Source: Lepidonotus clava (Eukaryota; Annelida; Polychaeta; Phyllodocida; Polynoidae). From it: a stretch of 64,000 bases of DNA. The notes below the pieces were generated by a model that saw only the letters and a program-made list of their open reading frames with translations, did not search any database and was not told the origin of the DNA. Below are positions 36,786 to 46,638 of this stretch, in pieces (position 1 is the first letter of the stretch; every line of letters begins with the position of its first letter). The stretch is taken from positions 6,848,001-6,912,000 of the forward strand of contig OW387133.1 in the NCBI GenBank assembly GCA_936440205.1, given 5' to 3'. The position numbers and the translations under genes were made by a program.

Positions 36786-37117
36786 AGTGCCCCCCCTCCT
36801 CCCCCAGCAGAGAGCCCTGACTAATTTACCCCCTCTCACTGCCTATTGATCCCATATTGCTTTCCCTTTTCTTTGAGTTGTCGATACTTTTTGCGCTCTG
36901 CCCATTTGCTTGCACCTGCAGATGGAGGTATGCGGCTTTAATTTTACCACGCTATAACCGTATCGCTTGATCTGCATTTGGGAAAAACATGTCCTTTGGA
37001 TGTATCGGGTACAAAAAAGACGTGCGTTTATGCCTGTGTGTGTTTTTTGCAAACCAACCACAAAATAACCTTGATAAAATAGTAAATCGATATGGGTAAC
37101 AACGATATATCATTTGT
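36786..37117. other. Non-coding, nothing recognised
   Basis: No gene or repeat identified. Confidence 0.5.
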
Positions 37118-37384
37118 GGGGTGATTCATAAGAAGCTCTGTAACTACGGTAGTTTTATGTGAGCTTAAGGAAACTGTATGTGGTTTTGAAACTCTTGTAC
37201 GCAGCCGTTTCATAACAAAACACCCGTAAATTGACCCAAAACTCCCGTAAATTGACCCAAAACTCCTGCAAATCCAACCAAACTTGCGCAAGCAAAAACA
37301 AAGCTCACACAGCTACGCTGAGGTGAAAAGGTGATCTTAAGTTATGAAACCAAAAAGTTACGGAAGTTTGTTATAAAACAGGCC
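37118..37384 (+). mobile_element. Family D MITE, copy D4
   Basis: GGGTGATTCATAAGAAGCTC at the left, GTTTGTTATAAAACAGGCC at the right. Internal AAACTCCCGTAAATTGACCC units occur in tandem. Confidence 0.75.
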
Positions 37385-37568
37385 ACAGAACATTGTGGAA
37401 GTATGCAATATGGTGATGACCATGAAGGGTCAGGATTATCTGAGTGACCAGTTTAAAGTTGATTAATATTTACTTTTCTTGTTATAATCAGTTTGTATTT
37501 ACATTTAAGATTAGATTAGTTAGTAGTTAGTAGCCCGACGATGTACTAATTTTAAATTGTGGGGCGAC

Positions 37569-37840
37569 CAAAGCCCCATACCCACTAGCCGACTGGCTGA
37601 AGTCGGTGCTGACGTCGGCACAGCCATCGGCGTCGACCGCCGACGGTCGGCGCCGACGTAAAATTATTAAACATGTTTAATAAGGATCGGTGTGATCGGC
37701 GCCGACGATCGGGGCCGACGATCGTGGCCGACGTCAGCGCCGACCGTCGGCGTCGATGCCAAAATCGGTGCCAATTATGTGTGGGTATGGGATGTCGGCG
37801 CCGATTCTCCCAAAATCGGCTAGTGGGTATGGCGCTTAAC
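37569..37840. mobile_element. Family B MITE, CpG-rich copy B5
   Basis: Ends AAAGCCCCATACCCACTAGC and GGCTAGTGGGTATGGCGCTT. The interior is a dense mirror array of GTCGGCGCCGAC / CGACGATCGG words, very rich in CpG, around an AT core (AAATTATTAAACATGTTTAAT). This composition is unlike every other copy. Confidence 0.75.
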
Positions 37841-37986
37841 ATTAGTTGCCGTCATTAGTCGTCCAAGTTGGGATGCGGCATTAAGATGTTGATGTGTACT
37901 ATTTTCCGTCACTGATTCCCATGATGGGCCAGGGCAAATTCCGCTGGTTCCTGAAGAATGACCTCTAAGCCCAGGAGCACTGGTTG

Positions 37987-38200
37987 AATTCTCCCTACCA
38001 CGGATAGCTGATTTACAGTATTTAATGCACCTGCAGGTTGATTTGGACTGATTTTGTCGACCAAAACATAGGGATAACTACAGGAAATATACAATGATAT
38101 GTGATAAATCTTTCTGATTGAATTTTCAAACCACCTTGAAACAAGATACAAAATGGAAAAGTAGTCAATGCTAGTTTTTCATCATGTTAAGCCATTAATT
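37987..38200. mobile_element. Family E MITE, partial copy E5
   Basis: Left half is good (AATTCTCCCTACCACGGATA, GCACCTGCAGGTTGATTTGG). The right half fades after GTAGTCAATGCTAGTTTTTC, a segment shared with E6. Confidence 0.6.
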
Positions 38201-38654
38201 CCTCACTTCTAAGTGTAAAATTCTATCCCTCATAAACAGGGGGTAGAATTTCAACTTTTCCTCAACTTTCTACATAAGGGACCCCCTGCCATGCCTGTTT
38301 GGTAAGTCTGGATCCGTCCCCGTGGTCCCCACACCCATACCCAAACTCAATAGTTTAGAAATACCCCCTAGCAGGGCATCACACTAATAAAAGAAGCTCT
38401 ATAGTTGATATAAAACAGTCTAGATTGGTCTGAGCTTGTTTAACCCACAGGAAGTAAACATGTAATCCATATAATATCGCGGGGGATCACTGAGAGGGGA
38501 CGGGGCACGTAAAATTTCTCAGATCACTTGGGAATGCCACCATCTTGGTCCTAAGTGGCTTTCCTTGCATATAAGACCTTGAAGTAATGAAAGCCTAGAT
38601 ATGACATTTAGGAAAGCTTTATGCCTTATTTCGTCCATACATGAGAACTCATCT

Positions 38655-39023
38655 TAAACTACATCCAAACTTGGGCGACAAATGAGGATAGCTAACTTTA
38701 GTCACCCAGCGATTAGAAAATTAGAACTAATAGGGCTATTAACTAGTTGCCCACGAAAAAAAAAGTTAGTCCCCAAATTTGGAAGCTCTGGCTATCAAAC
38801 CGACGGCGACTAGAGGACACATTGTTCCCCCAGCCCTGAGACTAACTGCACCAGTTCCCAGCCACTAGAGGAAAAAATCATACATGTTGAACGTTTCGCC
38901 AGCAAACCACAGCGATTAGTTGGTTAATTGCCAGACATCTCAGCGCCACTGTTTAGTAAGTCGCTGGATGAGTAACTATATTAGTCGCCACCGGTTTTTG
39001 TAATCTAGTCACCCAAGTGGGGA
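38655..39023. mobile_element. Family K TIR element
   Basis: CCAAACTTGGGCGAC..ACTTTAGTCACCCAGCGATTAG at the left is the inverse of ..GTCGCTGGATGAGTAACTA..TAGTCACCCAAGTGGGGACTAGGCTTTAG at the right. The terminus AAAGCC resembles family B, so it may be a relative. Confidence 0.55.
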
Positions 39024-39231
39024 CTAGGCTTTAGATGAGAATATTTCCAAAACCTTTGCCTTCTTTGAACCATAGACATATAACACTATGTATCTCGATG
39101 TTTGAACAAGACTTGCATATCCATTTAAGATCCTTATCATGATGCTGTCCCATACACAGATGCTATCGCATAGGCATTTGTGACTAATAAGATTGATCAT
39201 AAGGAATAGTATGGTCACAAGACACTATCCA

Positions 39232-39295
39232 GGCAAGAATATAACATTAAGATAATGTTGAAGTACCGTTCTATTTGACTCTAGTTTTGGTACAT
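39232..39295. mobile_element. Family A fragment
   Basis: AGGCAAGAATATAACATTAAG resembles the left end of A6; it is truncated by the D5 copy that follows. Confidence 0.35.
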
Positions 39296-39296
39296 T

Positions 39297-39494
39297 GCCG
39301 TTTCATAACAAAACTCACTTAAATTAACCCAAAACTCGCGTAAATCGACCCAAAACTCACTTTAGTCGACCCAAAACTTATGTAAATCCATGCAAACTCA
39401 TGTAAGCAAAAACAAAACTCACGTATCTACGATGAGGTGAAATGGTGATCTTAAGTTATGAAATGCAAATGTTTACGGAAGTTATGAAACAGGC
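39297..39494 (+). mobile_element. Family D MITE, copy D5 (5'-shortened)
   Basis: Begins inside the family at TTTCATAACAAAACTCAC and ends GTTATGAAACAGGCC. Tandem AAACTCACTTTAGTCGACCC units. Confidence 0.65.
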
Positions 39495-39729
39495 CACTGT
39501 GTTCAAGTTTGAAACTCTTTTACACAGCCGTTTCAAAACAAAACTCTTGTAATTCCAGCCAAAACTCACGTAAATATAGCCAAAATTCATGTAAATCCTG
39601 CCAAAACTCATGTAAACCCACTCAAACTCACATAAGCAAAAACAGAGCTCGCATAGCTACAGTAGCCAAAAAGGTGAACGTAACTTTATGAAACGCAAAT
39701 CTCATGGAGGATTGTTATGAAACGGGCCC
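39495..39729 (+). mobile_element. Family D MITE, copy D6 (5'-shortened)
   Basis: Head-to-tail with D5. CAAGTTTGAAACTCTTTTAC starts mid-element; the right end is TGTTATGAAACGGGCCC. Confidence 0.65.
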
Positions 39730-39927
39730 GTGCTCTGAGATGCATTGTTTAATGAGGTCCTACAGTAGTTGGTAACCGTACCTGAGATATTTGCCGCCTA
39801 ATGTGCGGGAATGTGCCACCTGTCCACTAGACCAGGTCAATTACCTGGTCATCGATTGACACTGACCACTGTTTGGTCAAGGTAAGTGGTCAGTGGGGAA
39901 AGGTAAGCACACCTCTAGTGTGGGAGA

Positions 39928-40080
39928 CAGGGGCCGATACAGGATTTTAGGAAGGGGGGAGGTCAGCATGAAGGTTAAGTACTAAAACGGCATGCTTTTG
40001 GGCACAGGCGTGCGGCATTTTCCCCTCTTTTTGTAGTTTAAGGGTCCAGGAAAGAGGGGGTGGGAGGTCAGGACCCCAAG
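39928..40080. mobile_element. Family L repeat, copy 1
   Basis: CAGGGGCCGATACAGGATTTT at the left; shares CGGCATTTTCCCCTCTTTTTGTAGTTTAAGGG with the copy at 57.7-58.0 kb. Right terminus missing. Confidence 0.5.
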
Positions 40081-40082
40081 CG

Positions 40083-40390
40083 GTCCATCACATAATCTCC
40101 TCGCTGTTGCCAGGGTTGTCCACCACCTCTCGCAACAAGGACATTGCTGTAGCGATGGATCCAGCTATTGATTTGTGGCTGTTTTACTAGACCGATTTTA
40201 ATTTTGTAAACAGTTCTGAAAACAAGACATTTAGATCCAAAATTCCTGAAATTCTCAGCCTTGAAGAAATATTAGAAATGTGTGAAAATTGATGCTGAAA
40301 TTTGTGTATAACAGTGAGACTTTGACCAAACCCTCCCTGTTGCTCTCCCTGTTGCGAGGGTTGGCTTATGTGACAGAGCACAGGACCAGT
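40083..40390 (+). repeat. Family M dispersed repeat, copy 1
   Basis: Matches 63436-63815: ATAATCTCCTCGCTGTTG, GATTTGTGGCTGTT, TGTAAACAGTTCTGAAAAC and CTGTTGCGAGGGTTGGCTTATG. Both ends carry CTCGCTGTTGC..AGGGTTG in the same orientation. Class unknown. Confidence 0.55.
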
Positions 40391-40399
40391 GTCACGGAG

Positions 40400-40560
40400 G
40401 CATTTAGAATTATCAACATGATGTCACAGAAATCATCTCAACAGAATCGTTACTATGTTATGTTTTTGGATGCCATCGATGCGAACGATGTCATGTAACC
40501 ACGTTGCAAGAACATCATTGTGTCATGTAACATCTATGTCATAATTTCATGGTTGGTTGA
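40400..40560. mobile_element. Possible family A fragment
   Basis: Words such as CAACAGAATCGTTACTATGT, GGATGCCATCGATG and ATTTCATGGTTGGTTG recall family A, but divergence is high. Confidence 0.3.
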
Positions 40561-40585
40561 TTGGTTATTGGTTGCTTTACACCCT

Positions 40586-40875
40586 AATTAACTGCCAGGG
40601 TGATATCAAGGGTGGCGATGGTGATCAAATATATAAGAAGGTACAGACCATACCCCTACACTTTTACCAAGGTAGGTGTTCTTTAATGTGCAGGGTCCCA
40701 TAGACAGGGCCACACACACAACAGCCGATGGTCTTCTAGGGACCTTTGATAACCCTGTCGTTGGCACAGGGGGGACGCAAGGAGGTGCAGCGGAGAGCCC
40801 AGCCCACTGCAGCTAGGAACTCGGTCTGCCCACATGCAAGGCGATCACGCTTACCACCATCGCGCCCACATAATT
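40586..40875 (-). mobile_element. tRNA-derived SINE-like repeat
   Basis: Read on the minus strand from 40873, GGGCGCGATGGTGGTAAGCG (box A-like) is followed by a CGCCTTGCATGTGGGC anticodon arm resembling tRNA-Ala(UGC) and a degenerate box B (GACCGAGTTCCTAGC). About 200 bp of unrelated body ends in an AT-rich tail (TTATATATTTGATC). No terminal duplication was found, so the limits are approximate. Confidence 0.45.
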
Positions 40876-42443
40876 TCATGTAATAAGACAAAATAGATAA
40901 CATCGTTACATCATTACAATAATATCAAATGCTTGACTGAGTTCCTTTCCTAGCATACACGATCTACTCACATCCATAAGCCACCAAATGCTCAGCTTCA
41001 TCATTACCTCAAGCCGATTTTCCCAGCCAACAAATCACAATATTCCCGCGCTCTAACGCCACATAGAATTCGCAGGACCCTTCCGAGAGGAATAATTCCC
41101 TCCCCAATATTTTTGTGTGTGGTTGTGGTTTACTCTAATGAATGAATGCATTTATAAGTATAAAAGATCTGCTTGGATAGGGTCTTTTTATATCGAAGAT
41201 TGTATACTCTTCCATTTGTGGAGCACTAGCTTATGGTTTGTTAACAATATGCAATATAGTATATGATACAAAACTCTCAGGATGCTTCCATCTGGAATAT
41301 TATGCACCACATCACTTTCTTGTATGATTGGGAGTTCTTCTTATGAATGCAAAAGTGTACAATATATGCTGTAATAGTCTTTTTAATAAAGATATTCTAC
41401 TCCTTTATCTGTAATTATATGCATGAAGCCAACATAACGGATGTTATAGATCTGGGACAAGAGGAGCAACTCAAAAACACAAATGTTTTCTGTCACCTCA
41501 TGTTAGTTGGTCTTTTCCTATGTACTTGTGAATTCACTAATATGCAACTCTAATGACACATTAAGAGTGTAATGACAATATATTATGTGTCCAGTTAATG
41601 TACGGCACTTCATATAAAATAACATTTATAACATCTAGCCAGAACTCTTAACTACTGCTATGTCACAATAAAAGGAACACAAAATGAACTGTTTCTTACT
41701 GACCAGATTAAAAGCAAATTGTGACAAAATCCTACACAGGGAGTCAGCCAATTTGTACCTGAAGACACAAACACTCACTCACACACACTCACACACACAC
41801 ACAGAGAGGCCTATATTTGTGTTTGAAGCTCCCTTAACTAGTGTAGTACATTCCCAGTCTGGTAACTATTCTGGTGTTCATCGATGAGTGTGCATCGCCC
41901 TCAGGAGAGCCTGGCCTGGGGCGATGAGGGGTAGCAGCCTAGCGATGGGGACCAATACTGCTAATGAAGCACACATAATGAGTGCAGCTAAGACGACCCG
42001 ATCGCAGAACCCAACACAGCATATGATAGTCCCTGTAGGAGAGGTAGGGGGAGCACTCTCTTTTCACAGTCCTTCTTCAATAATACACATAATGTCTATC
42101 CTATAGTCCCACATCTTTCTAGTGGTAAGCTCCTCACTACATTGCAGGGGATTCTAGGTCTATTATGAGCTATATTGCAAAAGAAATATTCATGTAGTGT
42201 GAAAAACTGAAATAAGTACATGTAATGATAATACAAAAACATAAAAATAATCTTAGAAATCCCCCCATAATTCAACCATCACTGTAGAAGTGAATTGCTG
42301 TCTTATATTTTCAAGCTTTTTTGAATTTTCTCTTAGTTGAAAAGGGCCACAAAAGAATAATGTCACAGAAAAACACACAATTTTACTTTAAATTCACTGC
42401 CTATAATTATATTCCCCTCCCCTGTGTCCCCATTCAACTTTAA
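40876..42443. other. Non-coding with (CA)n run
   Basis: (CACTCA)/(CA)n lies at about 41770-41803. No gene supported. Confidence 0.5.
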
Positions 42444-42687
42444 CACTGCGCGAAAAAAGACCTTTTAAGACCTTTAAGTTTCTGTAAATGGAGCCATTGA
42501 GGTGTGCTAAAGGTAATGGAAAGGTCACCTTTACAAGACCTTTCCAAAACTTTTTCAGGTGACCTTTAAGAATTCATCAAATATCTTGCAAAGGTATTGG
42601 AAAGGTGACATTTACTATGCCTTTAATGAAACTCAATGGCTCCATTTACAAAATTAAAGGTCACTAAAGGTCTTATTTCGCGCAGTG
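42444..42687. mobile_element. Palindromic MITE with TTAA target duplication
   Basis: CACTGCGCGAAAAAAGACC and GGTCTTATTTCGCGCAGTG are inverted ends, flanked by TTAA at 42440 and 42688. Internal AATGGAGCCATTGA / CAATGGCTCCATTT and paired AAAGGTC / GACCTTT words make nearly the whole 244 bp one fold-back. TTAA duplication is typical of piggyBac and Kolobok elements; which one is unresolved. Confidence 0.8.
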
Positions 42688-42899
42688 TTAATTTGTGGTC
42701 CCACAGCCACCTTTGGGGCCATATTGCTGTCACAATATGTCAAGTCTTTGTTTGGTGTTCAGTATGATAGAGTGCCCCCCTCCAACCTTCCATCATGCCC
42801 TCAGCAGAAGTGTTGAGCACCTGAGCTGGGCTTGAGCAGCTCAGACTGAGGGCCTGGGGGCAGGATAGGTGGGGCTCCTGACAGGGTGGGTAAAGGCTA

Positions 42900-43264
42900 C
42901 CCAGCCAGCTTGCGACATAACAGAAACATTCTGCAACCATACTTTTTAGTCAGTTTGTTACTTAATGAGATGGCATGAAACGATTAAATTATTGATGGTG
43001 AGGTTGGAACCTCACCAAATCAGAATGTTATTATAACATTATTTCTTGGTGAGGCTAGGACAAAACCAATACAGAACGCTATAATAACATTCTGTTTGGG
43101 TTCAACAATGAAATCAGAACATTGTAATAATGTCACAGTGCAACATCACAGCAGTAGGTTGCAGCAAAGTGATTGGGAGTCATCAAAAGAATGTACTGAG
43201 AACCAATGCAGAACCAACCAGAGCACTGCTGCAATTTTATACTAACGTTGCATCCTTGGCTGGG
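42900..43264 (-). mobile_element. Family A MITE, copy A9
   Basis: Best complete minus copy: CCCAGCCAGCTTGCGACATA at the left and GCATCCTTGGCTGGG at the right. The 365-bp span defines the family length. Confidence 0.8.
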
Positions 43265-44013
43265 TTGCATTCAGTGTACACACATGTTGTTGTTTTCTAT
43301 GGGGTAATTTCATTTAGATGTAAACATGTCGGCATCTGAATTTGCATTTCCTAATTAGAGGGAACACAAGTGCCACTGAACGCATAGTGGAATATGGCCC
43401 TAAAGCTCCAAGTCAAGTGTTGAATTAATGAATACACCTTTTCCCCCCAGATTATTTTAATTATCATACCTTAGGACGATACAGGTTCAGTAGTTAATTG
43501 TTTAATGCATCACTGACACAGGCAGGGTGTTAATCAAAGTGTTATCACCCTGCAAGGTGATATAGGAAAGTAGTTCTAGCAGTAGACAAAATAGTTTCGC
43601 TTATACAGTTGGTTTATGGCTAAGCAAAGTCAACAAATAATTATAATAGCATCAATATTGGTGCGTGGAATATACAGGATTCAGCGTAACACTTACAATT
43701 TCAAAGATTTGGTAATGTGATAAATCTCATTTTGTCATAATTCCTATTCTGATTTTAAGAAATAACCATTCTGCTTTGTTCAATTTAAGGTTCAATGGCC
43801 CCAGATATACAGGGTTAGAGAAGTGGAGGGGTTTGAGTGGAGCAGTTGACTGAATAATTATGGAGAGAATGATGCCATTTTTATTAATCAATCCAATAGT
43901 AATGTGGTTAATTAGGCCCCCAAGCCCAATTATGAGCTGTGCTGGGGGGAGGGTGGGTTCATGTTATGACTGCTTGAACAAATACTGAGATAATATCAGG
44001 GGAAATATCTCAA
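43265..44013. other. Non-coding; possible family C remnants
   Basis: CGCATAGTGGAATATGGCCC (43380) and GGTGCGTGGAATATACAGG (43660) look like isolated family C ends. No gene supported. Confidence 0.4.
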
Positions 44014-44368
44014 TCAGGAATGCAATGTTATCATAACATAGCAGCAATGTTCTGTTTAGTTCTACTTCGGTTCTTGTCCCTCTCTTTTGATGGCACCCAC
44101 AAATGTCTTTGGAACTATTATTACATTGTTGCATTGTTATGTTATTGTGACATTCTGGTTATGTTCTTTGAGATAAAGATAACATTATTATGACATTCTG
44201 TCTAAGTAAGGTCTCAACATCACTAAAATGTGATGTTATTATCACATTCATGTTTAGTCAGTCTCAACGTAACCTAAAATAACATAACTATCATGTGAAA
44301 ATATAATAAGTAACAGAATGACCAAAAAAGTATGGTTGCAGAACGTGCCTGTTACATTAGTGTTTTCT
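44014..44368 (+). mobile_element. Family A MITE, copy A10
   Basis: AGGAATGCAATGTTATCATAAC at the left, AGTATGGTTGCAGAACGTGCC near the right, interior in family order. Confidence 0.7.
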
Positions 44369-45544
44369 AAGATAGACATTTGCCAACCGTTGCAGCTGTT
44401 AGGAGGCACGTCATGTGATTAACCATGATGGCCATCATTAGATATATTTTTAGTGTTTAGTTACTGTTCGTTGTACTTGTATACATTATATAGAGGGAGT
44501 ATAGGCAATACTGAAGAACAGGTAATTAACGTTGGACATAAATCAAAGGGAAATATTTATTAAATCCTTCCTAATCATATCGACCCTAAAGTTTAAAGCT
44601 GACAATGCTGTAGCTTGGTGACGAATGAGCAACTGAAAAATAACAGTTTGATAACAGTTTGTCCCACCAGTTGAATATAGTGCTGAATCAACAAATCTGC
44701 GGAACTGTGGTTATGGAACAGCGAAAGTATTGCAGAAATATCTATCTTGAGATATTGGAAACCAAAATATTATGTTATCATCCAAATAGATATAAAGTAC
44801 AGGTATTAAGTAGTGTTCTAGGTCTAACGACCATTGAACACTAACGTTTGTGCATTCTTATTTTCGAATGATGCCGATTCTGTCATCAAAAAGCAAGTAC
44901 AGAAAGAATAGTACGTAACTTTAGACTTCTCTGACTTGTCTTATAACAGAGAAATAAAGACACACTCTCTCATGTTCGCAATATGACCATGTAGTGACAC
45001 AGAAATAAGTACCCCCGCTCATGAAAGGGTTACCCCCCTTGTATCCTACCGTCATGTTCTCCTTATCTCTCCACCAATCAATGCGCTGCTTACATCTACC
45101 AATCAAAGCCCTGCTTACAATCATCTGAGTCTGCCAGAGCTTCAAATTATTCCATTCTGCTTCTCCTTTTAACCCCTAAACCTCTCTTCTTATCCGCCTC
45201 CATCAATAACCTACTGACATGAAGCGGGTTGGATCAAAGATTAACTGGCCTCAGAATGGCGTGTATCAGGACTCGTTGTCAGCGCCTGTAAGGATCCCTT
45301 GTACCTTCATCTAACATTGCAACGTATAGACCCTTTGCAATAGGAGTGCGTCTTGTAACTGCAGTGATTGCATTTACACTGTTATCAAGTAATAGTTGAT
45401 ATAAGGTATCTTTGACATAATTTGAGTCCAACTCGAATGGGGGAAGGGGAGGGGATCAATATTTCTTGGCATTTTACAAAGCAAAATTAAACCAAGTCTT
45501 AGAAAGCTGTTTCAAGTATTATGTAACTTGGCAATGAACTCAAG
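44369..45544. other. Non-coding, nothing recognised
   Basis: Only short spurious frames. Confidence 0.5.
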
Positions 45545-45730
45545 TATGTTGAGACTATTATTGATGTAGTAAGGTAAGATTAAGCAATAAGACTATTGTT
45601 AATGTGTTAAGGTAAGACTAAGATACTGGGAATGCAGTTAACTTAGTATGATATTAAAGTCTAAGATGCTAAGACAATCCTTAACATAGTAGGATTAAGA
45701 TGTCGAGACTACTGTTAACTCAGTATAGCC
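45545..45730 (+). repeat. Degenerate tandem repeat, about 45-bp unit
   Basis: About four loose units of the type GTAAGATTAAGA..GACTATTGTTAAC..TAGTA. The array resumes at 51124-51153 and 51398-51500, showing that it was interrupted by two family C MITEs and the Ngaro element. Confidence 0.6.
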
Positions 45731-45941
45731 TGTATTCCACATGCTGATTTTGCTGACAATTTTAACAATCGACTGTGGGAATAAAGTTCAAATATAAAAA
45801 ATGTTAGACATCATTAGAAAGGTCTTACAATTCTCTTTCAACTGGTATGTAGGATGTTTGGTTTCATGCCATATTCTCAGAGAAAAACAACCAAAATTAA
45901 TACAAAATCAGCAGCATCAAAATCACTTTGTAATGTAGGTT
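45731..45941 (+). mobile_element. Family C MITE, cut at its right end by Ngaro
   Basis: Starts TAGCCTGTATTCCACATGC, contains CATTAGAAAGGTCTTACAATTC, and ends ATCACTTTGTAATGTAGGTT where the Ngaro element begins. The last few terminal bases seen in other copies are absent. Confidence 0.7.
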
Positions 45942-46071
45942 CATTGCTGCCCACCCAGAGTAAGGAGAAAAGAGGCGTGGTTGGGGTAATAAAATTTTAT
46001 TTATAAGATGATTATATTATGAATGTAATATAATATATTAAGGTAATATGTTGATAATATAAAATACCGCC
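45942..46071 (-). repeat. Ngaro terminal repeat B2 (130 bp)
   Basis: 3' end of the element on the minus strand; identical to B1 at 46383-46512. Its outer edge on the plus strand is CATTGCTGCCCACCCAG, one half of the inverted pair described at 46327-46401. Confidence 0.9.
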
Positions 46072-46163
46072 TAAGCGGAAGGAGATTAAAATTTTATTTA
46101 GGATTTTTGTGAAATGATATGAAATGAATATATATATAAATTATAGGTGGTGAGGGTGGGTGG

Positions 46164-46382
46164 GATTTAGGAAGGATTTAGAGATGGAGGATTTTAGGTT
46201 GTTGTTGTAATGGTGGAGAGAGTTGGAGTGAAGGAGGAAGGGGTATGGAATTATGGGATTGATTATTTTAGTTATGTTAAGAGTTGGTAGGGGGAGTGAG
46301 TATAGGTAAATAGTTAGGGAAGGGGACACTGGGTGGCAGCAATGACTTCACCTGCCCAGCACCTAGGCTGGCATGTGACACC
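46164..46382 (-). repeat. Ngaro repeat A2 (219 bp)
   Basis: Identical to A1 at 50905-51123. It abuts B1 directly, so the B1/A2 boundary has the same sequence that would form if the element's two ends were joined. Confidence 0.9.
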
Positions 46383-46401
46383 CATTGCTGCCCACCCAGA
46401 G
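46327..46401. other. Inverted arms bracketing the B1/A2 junction
   Basis: CACTGGGTGGCAGCAATG (46327-46344, in A2) and CATTGCTGCCCACCCAGAG (46383-46401, in B1) are imperfect inverted copies around 38 bp that contain GCCCAGCACCTAGGCTGGC. The shape, paired arms around a spacer, is that of a tyrosine-recombinase site. At the outer ends of the element only one arm is present. The role is inferred. Confidence 0.5.
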
Positions 46402-46512
46402 TAAGGAGAAAAGAGGCGTGGTTGGGGTAATAAAATTTTATTTATAAGATGATTATATTATGAATGTAATATAATATATTAAGGTAATATGTTGATAATA
46501 TAAAATACCGCC
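46383..46512 (-). repeat. Ngaro repeat B1 (130 bp)
   Basis: Identical to B2. It lies downstream of the recombinase ORF after about 125 bp of AT-rich 3' untranslated sequence. Confidence 0.9.
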
Positions 46513-46638
46513 AAACCAGCCAAAGGAAGTTTTTGATTTTGGGAGGGATTAGGGAGGGAATATTTTTGTATTTGATGAGGATGATGATGGATAAAAGAGA
46601 GTTTTAATTTTTATAAAAAGTCTTTGTGTTTGTTTGAG

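Noticed and set aside
40586-40875. tRNA-Ala gene on the minus strand
   Set aside because: Degenerate T-arm and a long unrelated body indicate a SINE-like repeat rather than a tRNA.
46141-46329. Two identical minus frames (also 50798-51070) beginning MSPSLTIYLYSLPLPTLN
   Set aside because: They lie in the identical A1 and A2 repeats, which are non-coding terminal sequence; identity reflects repeat duplication.
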